Shown here piece by piece: positions 8,434 to 17,740 of a stretch of 64,000 nucleotides of DNA. The stretch covers positions 1 to 64,000 of the forward strand of contig JADLCD010000040.1 of assembly GCA_020847395.1 (NCBI GenBank), in the 5' to 3' direction. The translations under genes were made by a program, and so were the position numbers. A model generated the notes under the pieces. That model was given only the letters and a program-made list of their open reading frames with translations. It ran no database searches and was not told the DNA's origin. The stretch is from Chitinophagaceae bacterium. Its GTDB lineage: Bacteria; Bacteroidota; Bacteroidia; Chitinophagales; Chitinophagaceae. The stretch's first letter is position 1; each line of letters begins with the position of its first letter.

Positions 8434-9552
8434 ATGAAACAAACTCCGTTTACAGCAAAGCATATAGCGGCAGGAGCAAAGATGGCCGAATTTGCGGGAT
8501 ATAATATGCCCATCAGCTATACTGGCATTAATGATGAACATGCTTCCGTACGCAATAATGCAGGCGTTTTTGATGTGAGCCACATGGGTGAATTTATTTT
8601 TAAAGGAGAAGGTGCATTGGATCTTATTCAGCGTGTTACTACCAACGATGCCTCAAAACTCACTGCCGGAAAAGTGCAGTACAGTTGCCTTACAAACGAA
8701 AACGGTGGCATAGTAGATGATTTGCTGGTATACTGCATTGAAGAAAACAACCTGCCTGCCGGCAAGGCAGGGGTATACATGCTGGTTGTAAACGCCGCTA
8801 ATATAGATAAGGATTGGGATTGGATTGAGTTTCATAATACCAATGGCGCTGAAATGCACAATATATCCGACCGCACGGGTTTGCTGGCAATACAAGGGCC
8901 GAACGCGGCTAAAATATTACAGCCACTAACGGATATGGATATCCTGAACCTGAAATATTACACTTTTGTAAAAGGAAAATTTGCCGGGGTTGATAACGTA
9001 ATTGTAAGCGCTACCGGTTATACAGGCGCCGGCGGACTGGAAATATATTTTGAAGACAAGGATAACAATGCCGATAAAATTTGGGATGCTATTTTTAAAG
9101 AAGGCGCACCAAAAGGATTAAAGCTGATTGGACTTGGCGCAAGAGATACATTAAGGCTTGAAATGGGATATTGCCTGTATGGTAATGATATTGATGATTT
9201 CAGCACGCCGCTTGAGGCAGGACTTGGATGGATAACCAAATTTACCAAAGACTTTACGGCAAGCGAATACCTGCAAAAGCAAAAAGCCGCCGGCCCTGAT
9301 AAAAAACTGGTGGGTTTTGAAATGATTGATAAGGGCATTCCCCGCCATGATTACCGTATTAAAGACGCCGAAGGAAACCTGATTGGAAAAGTAACCTCCG
9401 GAACCCAATCGCCAACACTCGGCAGAGCTATTGGAATGGGCTATGTTTCTACGGAATTTTCATCTATTGACAGCGAAATATTTATTGAAATAAGGGATAA
9501 AATGCTAAAGGCAAAAGTTTCTAAGCTACCTTTTGTGCAACAAAAACAATAA
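8434..9552 (+). CDS. gcvT: Aminomethyltransferase (glycine cleavage system T protein)
   Basis: It takes the methylamine-loaded lipoyl group from H protein and forms methylene-tetrahydrofolate and ammonia. Family hallmarks include [38 protein letters not shown] (91-100, holding the catalytic Asp) and [14 protein letters not shown]. The 372 residues are close to the usual 360-365. The surplus is explained by an in-frame insert reading LPAGKAG (107-113), encoded by a 21-base palindrome, between two strands of the folate-binding domain. gcvH lies about 9 kb away in this window; gcvP was not seen. Confidence 0.95.
   Translation: MKQTPFTAKHIAAGAKMAEFAGYNMPISYTGINDEHASVRNNAGVFDVSHMGEFIFKGEGALDLIQRVTTNDASKLTAGKVQYSCLTNENGGIVDDLLVYCIEENNLPAGKAGVYMLVVNAANIDKDWDWIEFHNTNGAEMHNISDRTGLLAIQGPNAAKILQPLTDMDILNLKYYTFVKGKFAGVDNVIVSATGYTGAGGLEIYFEDKDNNADKIWDAIFKEGAPKGLKLIGLGARDTLRLEMGYCLYGNDIDDFSTPLEAGLGWITKFTKDFTASEYLQKQKAAGPDKKLVGFEMIDKGIPRHDYRIKDAEGNLIGKVTSGTQSPTLGRAIGMGYVSTEFSSIDSEIFIEIRDKMLKAKVSKLPFVQQKQ
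8751..8771. repeat. 21-nt GC-rich palindromic element inside gcvT
   Basis: CCTGCCTGCCGGCAAGGCAG followed by G is a near-perfect palindrome centred on GCCGGC. It is exactly seven codons long, so the frame is kept and it adds LPAGKAG to the protein. It interrupts a region where other GcvT proteins run directly from an acidic turn into the next strand. Such small palindromes recur in Bacteroidota genomes. Loosely similar palindromes occur in spacers at about 42009-42034 and 56226-56259. Confidence 0.65.
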
Positions 9553-9658
9553 ATTGTTATAGAATAAGTTAGATAATAATCGTGCCTGGAGGTTTTTCGC
9601 CTGCACTTTTTTTGCGCTATGATAGAAAGAATAATTCTGTAATATTAAAATAAATCCC

Positions 9659-10132
9659 ATGTCCTCTATCCATATTACAACATTCATTAAAGCACCCGTG
9701 GAATTGGTGTTTGACCTTTGCCGTAATTCAACCATATTTAAAAAAGCCCTGGAGGGCAGGAATGAAACATTAAATGCCAGCGCAAGTGATATTTTGGTTA
9801 AACCCGGAGATACTATGACCCTTTCCGCCAAACATTTGGGCAAAACCCGCGCTGTTACGCTTAGAGTAACAGAAATGGAGGGGCAGCAAAAGTTTGTGGA
9901 AGAACAGGTAAAAGGTGATTTAAAGAGTTTCAGACACGAGCATCATTTTATGCAGGTAGAAAATGGCACTATTGTAATTGACCTGGTTGAGATGGAAGAG
10001 CCCCGCGACGCCATAGGTGGCATGCTTGGCAAAATATTCCTCAAAAATTATTTTGAAAAAATTCTGAACAAGCGCAATGAACTGATACGCCAGTATGCAG
10101 AATCAGATAAATGGCGTGCAGTGATGGGGTAG
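9659..10132 (+). CDS. SRPBCC-fold protein (START/Bet v1-like)
   Basis: The 157 residues have the opening of a SRPBCC ligand-binding domain (IHITTFIKAPVELVFDLCRN) and an alternating strand pattern, followed by a long C-terminal helix (NYFEKILNKRNELIRQY). It resembles the polyketide cyclase/ligand-binding branch of unknown function often annotated as a cell-division-inhibitor-like SRPBCC protein. No ligand can be named. It stands alone between gcvT and the convergent transporter gene. Confidence 0.8.
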   Translation: MSSIHITTFIKAPVELVFDLCRNSTIFKKALEGRNETLNASASDILVKPGDTMTLSAKHLGKTRAVTLRVTEMEGQQKFVEEQVKGDLKSFRHEHHFMQVENGTIVIDLVEMEEPRDAIGGMLGKIFLKNYFEKILNKRNELIRQYAESDKWRAVMG

Positions 10133-10180
10133 AGAAAGTAAAATTTATATCTTCCAAATTACCATTTGGTAAAGATAAAA

Positions 10181-12232
10181 TCAGTCTACTGCTTTTTTGC
10201 CCGTTGCTACTTTGTATAGTATTATGCCGAGCATAGCAAAAAATATCACACCCAATATTTCGTAGCCTAAATCGCCGCCAAGCAGGCCCGAAAGATCATG
10301 CTCAAGATTAATTTTGGAAAGCCAGTTTGCAATAGTACCGTTTACGGAAAGAAAAGCAACTATTACACCTGCAATAGCGCCACCTGCAACTAATCCTGTA
10401 GCAAACAAATTCCCTTTGCCCAAATCTTCTTCTTCAGGTGAAAGTTGTTCGCCTTTCTTTTTCTGCCGGTAGTCAACTATACCACGTATAACACCGCCTA
10501 TAAAAATAGGCAATGTTGTAGCAAGCGGAAGATATAAACCAATAGCGAACGATAAAGCCTTAATACCACACAGTTCAACAACAATAGCAATAAAAACGCC
10601 GACCAATACATATTGCCAATCGAGGTTGAATGATAATACCCCTTTAATTAAGGTAGCCATTAATGTTGCCTGGGGTGCCGCATATTTTGTTTGGCCTATA
10701 GCGTGATGAATACCCTGGCTTACCATTTCGGGAGTTGGCGTATCTAATACTTTTATTGTTATACCTACAGCAAGCGAAGAAACAATGGCGCCGATGAATA
10801 ATGCTATTTGCTGATACTTTGGTGTGGCGCCAACAAGGTACCCTGTTTTTAAATCCTGCGATGTGGTACCCGCATTGGCTGCTGCAATACAAATCATACC
10901 GCCAACCACCAATACCATTGGTTCATACATTTTACCCGTCCAACCCACAGCAATAAATATGAGGCAGGTGCCGAGTATAGTGGCAATGGTCATTCCCGAA
11001 ATGGGATTGTTTGATGAGCCGATTAAACCAACGATACGGGAAGACACCGTAACAAACAACGCTCCAAATAAAATAATCAATATACCAACCAGCAGTCTGC
11101 TAAAGAAATTATCGCCCGGTATAAAAGGCAATACAGAAACAATCAGTATTAACCCGATACTGCCCATTCCAACAATTTTCAGGCTGAGGTCTTTATCTGT
11201 ACGCAACCGGCTATCTTCAGCATCTCCTTTTTTGTTTAAAGAGCCAACGCTGCTTTTAAATGATGCAACAATAGTGGGAATGGTTTTTATTAATGTAATA
11301 AATCCTCCGGCAGCTACAGCGCCGGCACCAATCTGCCGTACATATGCCCAATATATTGCTACTGAAAAATCTGTAAATGTTCGCGTATCCGGATTCCAGC
11401 CACCCCTGCCGCCGGGCTTTGTAATATCAGCCAGCACACCAAGTTTTACCAATTGGCCTGCTATTGTTTCCGGAGGCACCAATGTTGCCAGTAATGGAAT
11501 AAGCGCAAACGAAGCCAGCACACTTCCTGCAACAAGCACACCACTTATTTTAGGCCCGATAATATAACCAACACCCAAATATTCTGGTGTAATTTCTCCG
11601 CTAATTTTTGCCGATGGTAAAAATTTATTTACCTGCTTTGTCATGAATGCAGGCGTTTCAGCAATTACATGAAATATTTTTTGCAGGAATGCATATACCA
11701 ATGCAACACCCAAACCACTAAAAGCGGTTTTAGCAAAGTGCCCGCCTTTTTCGCCGGCTTTCAATACAGATGCACAGGCAGTGCCCTCAGGGTAAGGAAG
11801 CGTATCATGTTCTTTTACAATCAAAGGTTTTCGTAAAGGAATCATCATCAGCGTACCCAGCACACCGCCCAGCATAGCAAGTGCCAAAATGGTTATATAG
11901 TTAAAGTAGCTCTCGTTAGATTTATCACTTAAAAACAAAAAACCGGGCAGTGTAAACACTACGCCGGCTGCAATACTTTCACCCGCTGAGCCTGTTGTTT
12001 GAATAATATTATTTTCGAGAATGGTTGTTTTTAAAAAAAGGCGGCTCAATGTTATTGCCATTACCGCTATAGGTATAGATGCTGAAACGGTAAGCCCTGC
12101 TTTTAATGCGAGGTATACTGTTGCAGCGCCGAATATTATTCCAAAAACAGAACCCGTTATAATGGCTTTAATAGTGAACTCTGCCATTTTGGTTTCCGGC
12201 GCAACAAAAGGTTGAAATCTTTTTTCAGACAT
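10181..12232 (-). CDS. OPT-family oligopeptide transporter
   Basis: The 683 residues contain about 14-15 hydrophobic segments. The conserved OPT start is present (FTIKAIITGSVFGIIFGAAT, then YLALKAGLTVSASIPIAVMA), followed by NNIIQTTGSAGESIAAG near residue 75. OPT proteins take up oligopeptides or metal-chelate compounds by proton symport across the inner membrane. It follows an HAD phosphatase gene on the same strand with a 32-base gap, so the two may be co-transcribed. Confidence 0.92.
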   Translation of the reverse strand: MSEKRFQPFVAPETKMAEFTIKAIITGSVFGIIFGAATVYLALKAGLTVSASIPIAVMAITLSRLFLKTTILENNIIQTTGSAGESIAAGVVFTLPGFLFLSDKSNESYFNYITILALAMLGGVLGTLMMIPLRKPLIVKEHDTLPYPEGTACASVLKAGEKGGHFAKTAFSGLGVALVYAFLQKIFHVIAETPAFMTKQVNKFLPSAKISGEITPEYLGVGYIIGPKISGVLVAGSVLASFALIPLLATLVPPETIAGQLVKLGVLADITKPGGRGGWNPDTRTFTDFSVAIYWAYVRQIGAGAVAAGGFITLIKTIPTIVASFKSSVGSLNKKGDAEDSRLRTDKDLSLKIVGMGSIGLILIVSVLPFIPGDNFFSRLLVGILIILFGALFVTVSSRIVGLIGSSNNPISGMTIATILGTCLIFIAVGWTGKMYEPMVLVVGGMICIAAANAGTTSQDLKTGYLVGATPKYQQIALFIGAIVSSLAVGITIKVLDTPTPEMVSQGIHHAIGQTKYAAPQATLMATLIKGVLSFNLDWQYVLVGVFIAIVVELCGIKALSFAIGLYLPLATTLPIFIGGVIRGIVDYRQKKKGEQLSPEEEDLGKGNLFATGLVAGGAIAGVIVAFLSVNGTIANWLSKINLEHDLSGLLGGDLGYEILGVIFFAMLGIILYKVATGKKAVD

Positions 12233-12264
12233 TGGGAAAAGTTTATATAAGGAAGATAAGAAAA

Positions 12265-12987
12265 TTACACACAGTATTTTTTGAATTCGGGAAAATATTC
12301 CATCGCCTCCACTATTCCACCCGCGCCTTCATTTTTTGCGTGATATACATGGTGCTTGTTTTTTGTTGCTTCAATAAGACCGGGTTCCGAATTGCCTACA
12401 ACCACCGCTTTGTATCCTGTTTCAAATAAAGACAAATCATTAAAAGTATCTCCGGCAACCAATACATCAGCGGAAGGATAATTAAGCAACTCAATATATT
12501 GCTTTAAGGTATTGCCTTTGTTAACGCCTTTGGGTAATACATCGGCAAACTTATCGGCAGACATTATGAGATCGCAGTTTAATATTTGCATGCGTTGCTC
12601 AAGCATTTGCGTGTCAATATTTTTATCAAAAAAGAAAGAACATCTTCTTTCCTGGGGCACATCCTGCGGAATTAATCCCGGCACATGTTTCAGGTTTTCC
12701 AAAACCTTTTGCCTGCCCGGCCATTTTTTTTCGATATGGCTTTGTATAGGCTCAACAGGCTCATGCGTATCGCCATTCAAAATGGTAGCGCCTACATCAC
12801 AAATAAAACATTCCGGTACCGGAATCATAAACTCACCTGTAAATAAAGATAATACACTGTGCAGCCCGCGGCCGGTAACAAATACAAGCGTTATACCTGT
12901 ATGTTTATTAATAAAATGATACAGCTTTTTACGTTCGTCTTCATTTCCTCCCAAAAATGTTCCATCCAGGTCTGTAGCCAGTAACAT
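12265..12987 (-). CDS. HAD-IIB family hydrolase (sucrose-phosphate-phosphatase-like)
   Basis: The catalytic motif ATDLDGTFLG lies at the N-terminus (nucleophile Asp6, acid/base Asp8). VTGRG (37-41) gives motif II. KGVNKGNTL (153-161) holds the motif III lysine, and GDTFNDLSLF (179-188) is motif IV. The type C2 cap between motifs II and III places it in HAD-IIB with sucrose-6-phosphate and trehalose-phosphate phosphatases. No partner glycosyltransferase is adjacent, so the substrate sugar phosphate is unknown. Confidence 0.85.
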   Translation of the reverse strand: MLLATDLDGTFLGGNEDERKKLYHFINKHTGITLVFVTGRGLHSVLSLFTGEFMIPVPECFICDVGATILNGDTHEPVEPIQSHIEKKWPGRQKVLENLKHVPGLIPQDVPQERRCSFFFDKNIDTQMLEQRMQILNCDLIMSADKFADVLPKGVNKGNTLKQYIELLNYPSADVLVAGDTFNDLSLFETGYKAVVVGNSEPGLIEATKNKHHVYHAKNEGAGGIVEAMEYFPEFKKYCV

Positions 12988-13272
12988 AGTATCTGTTTAT
13001 CGGTTATATTATCAACAGTTAACAAATATCGGATATCAAATGAAAACTAATATTGTAGTGTTTTGAATAGCAGGTTATGTTTCTTACGGCTATTATTTCG
13101 CGTATATCCGGAGATATGAAATGTGAGCCCTAAAATTTTTCACGATTAACCTAAGCGTAATATGTATTTTGCAGCAAACCGGAGGCTTCCGTTTTTCGAT
13201 ATAATATATACCAAAATCTTACATTAATCGTTTGATAATTAGATTTACCGGCAAATCAAAACATTATATGCT

Positions 13273-13434
13273 ATGAAAAAAATACTCTTGCATGCAGCAT
13301 GTAGTCTCTTAATACTGTCGTATACATGCGGGTGCTCAGCCAAATATGGCTGCCCTGCAAATGGAAAAAGTGTTGGCGCAGAGAGAATACTGAGCGGTGA
13401 AAAAGTACCCAAGGCTAAGTCGTTTAAAAATTAG
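13273..13434 (+). CDS. Small (53-aa) predicted secreted lipoprotein
   Basis: An ATG at 13273 opens 53 codons ending in TAG at 13432-13434. The peptide starts MKKILLHAACSLLILSYTCG, a lysine-rich n-region followed by a hydrophobic core and a lipobox-like SYTCGCS, so Cys19 or Cys21 would be lipidated. The mature part is short and basic (CSAKYGCPANGKSVGAERIL, then SGEKVPKAK). I have the impression that similar tiny lipoproteins occur in related Bacteroidota but cannot confirm it here. It is followed after 22 bases by another small gene. Its function is unknown. Confidence 0.6.
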   Translation: MKKILLHAACSLLILSYTCGCSAKYGCPANGKSVGAERILSGEKVPKAKSFKN

Positions 13435-13456
13435 TTCATCTTTAAAATATAAAACC

Positions 13457-13762
13457 ATGAACCTGACCCTGCGTAATGATTATGGTTGTATAGAAGCTGT
13501 AATCGATGAAAACTGCGGCTTTGATAAATTCTACGGCGTTGCCGGGTTATTATCGGATAAGCTGAATGTTAACTTCACCAATAAGATAGACGACTCAAAC
13601 ACTTCTTACTGGGATTTCATTTTTAACGGGCAAAAACTCACTTTGCATTACAATATTTATAACGGGGTATCTATTTTGCCGGTTTGTTCAAAAGGTGCTA
13701 TAGCTGAAAATAATGAGGCTGTAAAGCAATTAGCCCGGGTGCTGGAAAATCATTTACAATAA
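13457..13762 (+). CDS. Hypothetical protein, 101 aa
   Basis: The frame is open from 13397, but an upstream start there would overlap the small lipoprotein gene. I therefore choose the ATG at 13457, giving a start MNLTLRNDYGCIEAVIDENC. The product is soluble, mixed alpha/beta, with no signal peptide, and ends in a helix (NNEAVKQLARVLENHLQ). I do not recognise the family. Its 22-base spacing from the lipoprotein gene suggests co-transcription. It converges on the cyclotransferase gene with 4 bases between the stops. Confidence 0.65.
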   Translation: MNLTLRNDYGCIEAVIDENCGFDKFYGVAGLLSDKLNVNFTNKIDDSNTSYWDFIFNGQKLTLHYNIYNGVSILPVCSKGAIAENNEAVKQLARVLENHLQ

Positions 13763-13766
13763 TGAA

Positions 13767-14582
13767 CTATTGAAACTCCAGTTCAAAATATCTCGGCCAC
13801 ATTTTTCCCGTGATCAATAATCTCTTTGTTATTCTGTTATAAGCAATGCCATTCATGTGCAACGCTTTTGGGTATCCATCTCTCGCCATTTTATCAATAT
13901 TCCATAAGTCTAATTTTCCAACAACTTCACCGGTAGTTGCATTTATTTTCACTATTGTATTTGTTGTGTATATATTAGCGAAAATGTAGCCGTCAACATA
14001 TTCCAGTTCATTCAGCTTGTTAACTGCAACTCCATTCTCTGAAACCTGTAATGTTTTTACGGGTTTAAAATTGTGAGGATTAAACCATGTAATAACATTA
14101 GTGCCATCGCTCATAATAAGATGTTTTCCATCTGCTGTTAAGCCCCAGCCTTCATCATTATTATAACTAAATTCTCCTGTTTTTTGTAAAGTATTTACAT
14201 CATATAAAAATCCTTTCCTGTTTTTATAGGTAAGCTGAAATATGCTGTCATTAATGATAGCGATACCTTCTCCAAAAAATATTTTCCTGTTAAGTTCAAT
14301 TTTGTTTTTTACAATGCCGTCTTTCATGTCTACAATACCAAAATAACTTTTTGTATGAGGCATATTTTCCGGCGAACCGGTGCTCTCATATAACTTCCCT
14401 TTATACCAGGTTAATCCTTCCGTAAATGCTGACGTGTCGTGAGGATGCGTATCAACCAGTTTACAGGAAAGAAGAGGGATTGTATTTAACGAAGCTGTAT
14501 CGGTTTGCTTATCATGGTTTATACACGAGTAAAAAATTGATACGCAAACCAGGAATAATAAAGTTTTTAGACTGTTATGCAT
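13767..14582 (-). CDS. Glutaminyl-peptide cyclotransferase (plant-type), lipoprotein
   Basis: The enzyme cyclises N-terminal glutamine to pyroglutamate. It is a five-bladed propeller of the glutamine-cyclotransferase family (PF05096). Visible signatures are HPHDTSAFTEGLTWYKGKLY (46-65), SYFGIVDMKDG, FFGEGIAIIND, NDEGWGL, LNELEYVDGYIFANIY and a C-terminal ITGKMWPRYFELEF. The N-terminus is a lipoprotein signal ending IFYSCIN, so it acts in the cell envelope. Cyclisation of Gln exposed by signal peptidase is a known feature of Bacteroidota secreted proteins. It stands alone on its strand, 204 bases after serS. Confidence 0.9.
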   Translation of the reverse strand: MHNSLKTLLFLVCVSIFYSCINHDKQTDTASLNTIPLLSCKLVDTHPHDTSAFTEGLTWYKGKLYESTGSPENMPHTKSYFGIVDMKDGIVKNKIELNRKIFFGEGIAIINDSIFQLTYKNRKGFLYDVNTLQKTGEFSYNNDEGWGLTADGKHLIMSDGTNVITWFNPHNFKPVKTLQVSENGVAVNKLNELEYVDGYIFANIYTTNTIVKINATTGEVVGKLDLWNIDKMARDGYPKALHMNGIAYNRITKRLLITGKMWPRYFELEFQ

Positions 14583-14786
14583 GAAGGAATAATACTGATG
14601 AATATAAGTAGTATAGCATCATATCACTAAAATAATCATATCGCCCAATATAAAATTCATAATGCGATAAGATTATAATCGCGTTATATATTTCTTTAAT
14701 TAAAAATGAAGAATGTGAATATTAATTTATCCGTTAGTGAGTACCCTGCCCTTGATCGTATTTCAATAAATGCTGCCGGCAAAAAA

Positions 14787-16058
14787 TTAGTTTATGCTGT
14801 TTGCACCAAAATAACCTTGCAAAATTTCAGGGAGCGCTATATAGTTTTCCTGCTGGTTATTTTCAAGCAGGCATGCAACTATGCGGGGCAATGCTAATGA
14901 GCTTCCGTTAAGTGTATGCGCCAGTTGATTTTTTCCGTTCTGATCTTTAAAACGGATTTTTGCCCTGTTTGCCTGGTAAGCTTCAAAATTACTTACAGAG
15001 CTCACTTCAAGCCATCTTTCCTGTGCTGCGCTAAATACTTCAAAATCATAAGTAAGTGCAGAGGTAAAACTCATATCGCCACCACAAAGTTTAAGAATAC
15101 GGTAAGGTAATTCAAGTGTATTCAACAACCCTTCAACATGAGCCACCATTTCATCTAAGGCATCATAGCTTTTATCAGGATGTACAATTTGCACAATTTC
15201 TACTTTTTCAAATTGATGTACGCGGTTTAGCCCGCGCACATCTTTACCAAAACTGCCGGCTTCTCTTCTGAAACAGGGAGAATATGCCGTCATCTTTACC
15301 GGTAATAATTCTTCTTTAATAATTTCATCGCGGTAAATATTGGTTACCGGCACTTCAGATGTAGGAATCATATAAAAATTGTCTTCCTGCATATAATACA
15401 TCTGTCCTTCTTTATCGGGAAGTTGCCCCGTGCCATAGGCAGAAGCTTCATTCACCATAAACGGCGGAAGGTATTCCGTATAGCCTGCCTTTGTATTATA
15501 ATCGAGAAAATATTGAACAAGCGCACGCTGAAGTTTAGCGCCTTTTCCTTTGTAGAGCGGAAACCCGCTACCTGTAATTTTAGCCCCGGTTTCAAAATCA
15601 ATAATGTCATATTTTTTTATCAAATCCCAATGTGGAACTGCATGCTGCGGCAAAGCGGGTTTATTTCCGCCTTCTCTTATCACAACATTATCTTCGGGTG
15701 TTTTGCCTGCCGGCACTTTTTCTGAAGGAAGATTAGGCAACTTAATCAGCTCTGCCTGCAATTGTTTTTCTGTTTCAGACAATTGCTCGCTGATTGTCGC
15801 TATCTGTTGTTTGTTGGCGGCAACTTCCTGTTTTGCTTTCTCAGCTTCTTCTTTCTGCCCTTTTGCAATCAGTTGTCCTATAGATTTTGAACTGCTGTTT
15901 ACAGCAGCCTGTGCGGTATCAAATGCTAATTGCAGTTTTTTCCTGGCATCATCCAGTTCTATTATTTTATCCACCAGGCTTATATCAGCAAAATGCTTTA
16001 CCGCCAGTCTTTCTTTAACCCATGCCGTGTTCTGCCTGATCGTATTAACCTGTAACAT
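14787..16058 (-). CDS. serS: Serine--tRNA ligase
   Basis: It charges tRNA-Ser in the cytoplasm. The N-terminal coiled-coil arm (about 25-110) is clear. The class II motifs follow: motif 2 as SPCFRREAGSFGKDVRGLNR with HQFEKVEIVQ, and motif 3 as LNGSSLALPRIVACLLEN. I start it at the ATG ending at 16058 (MLQVNTIRQNTAWVKERLAV), which matches the family start. An upstream ATG at 16076 would lie inside the -7 promoter box at 16074-16081. The product is 423 residues, normal for SerRS. Confidence 0.96.
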   Translation of the reverse strand: MLQVNTIRQNTAWVKERLAVKHFADISLVDKIIELDDARKKLQLAFDTAQAAVNSSSKSIGQLIAKGQKEEAEKAKQEVAANKQQIATISEQLSETEKQLQAELIKLPNLPSEKVPAGKTPEDNVVIREGGNKPALPQHAVPHWDLIKKYDIIDFETGAKITGSGFPLYKGKGAKLQRALVQYFLDYNTKAGYTEYLPPFMVNEASAYGTGQLPDKEGQMYYMQEDNFYMIPTSEVPVTNIYRDEIIKEELLPVKMTAYSPCFRREAGSFGKDVRGLNRVHQFEKVEIVQIVHPDKSYDALDEMVAHVEGLLNTLELPYRILKLCGGDMSFTSALTYDFEVFSAAQERWLEVSSVSNFEAYQANRAKIRFKDQNGKNQLAHTLNGSSLALPRIVACLLENNQQENYIALPEILQGYFGANSIN

Positions 16059-16073
16059 GCCGAAAAATTTTTG

Positions 16074-16081
16074 CAAATGTA
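16074..16081 (-). promoter_or_regulatory. -7 box (TACATTTG) of serS
   Basis: On the minus strand TACATTTG fits TAnnTTTG and lies 15 bases before the preferred serS start codon. This supports choosing the downstream ATG. Confidence 0.5.
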
Positions 16082-16084
16082 ACA

Positions 16085-16170
16085 GTAAAGCTAATATTAG
16101 CCGTCAGCAATCAGGTATCAGCTATTAATTAACGCCAAATGCTGAAAGCTGATAGCTGACCGCCAGTTAC
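16085..16170. repeat. Degenerate TCAGC/GCTGA inverted-repeat tract
   Basis: The serS-side spacer contains GTCAGCAATCAGGTATCAGC followed about 30 bases later by AGCTGATAGCTGAC, an imperfect inverted repeat of short words. It resembles the other low-complexity word tracts in this genome's spacers and shows no terminator U-tract. Confidence 0.4.
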
Positions 16171-16185
16171 CCGTATTTTTGCAAA

Positions 16186-16539
16186 ATGAATAATATAGAT
16201 AGCGATTTACAAACCCGCTGGTGGAACCTGGAAGCAAAACTGGTTGAGCGCTTTGGTAAAAAGCCTGATATGGAAACAATTTTGTTCCTGGTGGGGATAC
16301 AAGAGTTTGGAGATATCCGCTCAAAATTTACCAAAGAGCAGAAACAGGATTTAATGCATGTGGCTGTTTGCAGTTTATTTGCACAAAGCGGATATTATGA
16401 ACTGGAAAAAGTGGATGAAGATGGCTGGCCGCATTTTAAGCAACTAAAACCTTTACCCGTAATGAATTTGATGGAACAGGAAAATTTCATGAAGGATCAC
16501 GTGCTGCTTTATTTTAAGAATAATGATTTTCTTGGTTAA
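16186..16539 (+). CDS. Conserved hypothetical protein, 117 aa
   Basis: The product is a small soluble protein (WWNLEAKLVERFGKKPDMET at 12-31, then ILFLVGIQEFG). I do not know a domain name for it. It begins a rightward cluster and overlaps the next gene by 17 bases, which suggests translational coupling. A TATTTTTG box at 16174-16181 lies only 4 bases before the ATG, so the transcript may be nearly leaderless, or translation may start further in. Confidence 0.75.
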   Translation: MNNIDSDLQTRWWNLEAKLVERFGKKPDMETILFLVGIQEFGDIRSKFTKEQKQDLMHVAVCSLFAQSGYYELEKVDEDGWPHFKQLKPLPVMNLMEQENFMKDHVLLYFKNNDFLG

Positions 16540-17269
16540 ACAACGCTACCTGCTGCTTGTGAAAAAAATTGGGTATATACAATGGGTTGGATTGATTGCG
16601 GCCGTGTTATTTATTGGCTGTAATCCTAAAATTGCCGATGGCGTAAGGAAAAAAGATATTACTAAAGATGTTGAGATGATTACGGAAAAAGGCAATATTT
16701 ATATACGTTTATCTGATAGTACGCCTTTGCATCGCAATAATTTTTTAAAGCTGGTGAAACAGCATTATTACGATGGCATTTTATTTCACAGGGTAATTCA
16801 GCATTTTATGATACAGGCTGGCGATCCCCAAAGCAAAAATGCTGCTGCAGATATTGAGCTTGGTGAAGGTGATTTGGAATATACCATACCGGCAGAATTT
16901 AATTCCGCTTTATTTCATAAAAAGGGAGTAATTGCAGCGGCAAGAGAAGGGGATGATGTAAATCCACAAAAAGCAAGCAGTGCTGTTCAGTTCTATATTG
17001 TTCAGGGAATGATATTTAGTGAGAAAGGATTGGATTCGCTGGAGAAATTTCGTTTAAATGGCACAATAATTCCCGGTGAAAGAAGGGCTGTTTATACTAC
17101 TGTTGGCGGCACACCTCACCTTGATGGCAACTATACTGTTTTTGGTGTGGTTATAAAGGGTTTGGAAACAGTAGATAGCATAGCTGCTACACCGGTTAAC
17201 AGGAAACTTGGAAACCGCCCTTTACAGGATATACATATTAAAAAGGCCAGGCTTATAAAAAGATCGTGA
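16523..17269 (+). CDS. Cyclophilin-type peptidyl-prolyl isomerase, lipoprotein
   Basis: It catalyses proline cis-trans isomerisation in the envelope. A hydrophobic leader ends in a lipobox (VLFIGCNPK, Cys about 33). The cyclophilin core is recognisable from NNFLKLVKQHYYDGILFHRV and IQHFMIQAGDP, through SSAVQFYIVQG, to HLDGNYTVFGVVIKGLETVD. Compared with short bacterial cyclophilins it has an extra charged loop (REGDDVNPQKA) before SSAVQF. It overlaps the upstream gene and precedes gcvH by 67 bases from its stop to the ATG. Confidence 0.9.
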   Translation: MIFLVKQRYLLLVKKIGYIQWVGLIAAVLFIGCNPKIADGVRKKDITKDVEMITEKGNIYIRLSDSTPLHRNNFLKLVKQHYYDGILFHRVIQHFMIQAGDPQSKNAAADIELGEGDLEYTIPAEFNSALFHKKGVIAAAREGDDVNPQKASSAVQFYIVQGMIFSEKGLDSLEKFRLNGTIIPGERRAVYTTVGGTPHLDGNYTVFGVVIKGLETVDSIAATPVNRKLGNRPLQDIHIKKARLIKRS

Positions 17270-17336
17270 GTGCAATTGTATTTTTTTGATAGTTGTATTA
17301 GTCTTTTCATAATCTTTGCAGCCTAAAATCTGCATT

Positions 17337-17717
17337 ATGGATTTCCCCAAAGAATTACGTTATACCAAAGATCATGAATGGGTACGCCTGGAAGGTGATA
17401 TCGCTACAATCGGCATTACTGAATTTGCTCAAAGTGAACTGGGCGATATTGTATATGTAGAAATTGAAACCGTTGGACAGCAGCTTGGTGCCGACGCTGT
17501 ATTTGGAACTGTTGAAGCTGTTAAAACTGTTAGCGACTTGTTCCTGCCTATTACAGGCACAATAACGGAAGTAAATCCTGAACTGAATAATACACCGGAA
17601 CTGGTAAACAGCGATCCATACGGCGAAGGTTGGATGATTAAAGTGAAAGTGGATAATCCTGCTGATGTAGGTAATCTTTTAACTTCAGAAGCATATGCTG
17701 CACAGGTAGGAAGCTAA
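17337..17717 (+). CDS. gcvH: Glycine cleavage system H protein
   Basis: It is the lipoyl carrier of the glycine cleavage complex. The start chosen is the ATG at 17337, giving MDFPKELRYTKDHEWVRLEG and 126 residues, the family norm. The lipoylated lysine lies in GTVEAVKTVSDLFLPITG (about residue 63). NPELNNTPELVNSDPYGEGW is the typical C-terminal half. It is not linked to gcvT in this window and probably shares a transcript with the genes on both sides. Confidence 0.96.
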   Translation: MDFPKELRYTKDHEWVRLEGDIATIGITEFAQSELGDIVYVEIETVGQQLGADAVFGTVEAVKTVSDLFLPITGTITEVNPELNNTPELVNSDPYGEGWMIKVKVDNPADVGNLLTSEAYAAQVGS

Positions 17718-17740
17718 TATATATCTACCTTGAAATAATA

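Noticed and set aside
10824..11567. 247-codon frame opposite the OPT transporter gene
   Set aside because: It lies wholly antisense to a well-supported gene and has no recognisable features.
16076..16076. Upstream ATG as the serS start
   Set aside because: It overlaps a -7 promoter box and adds six residues absent from the family; the ATG at 16058 is preferred.
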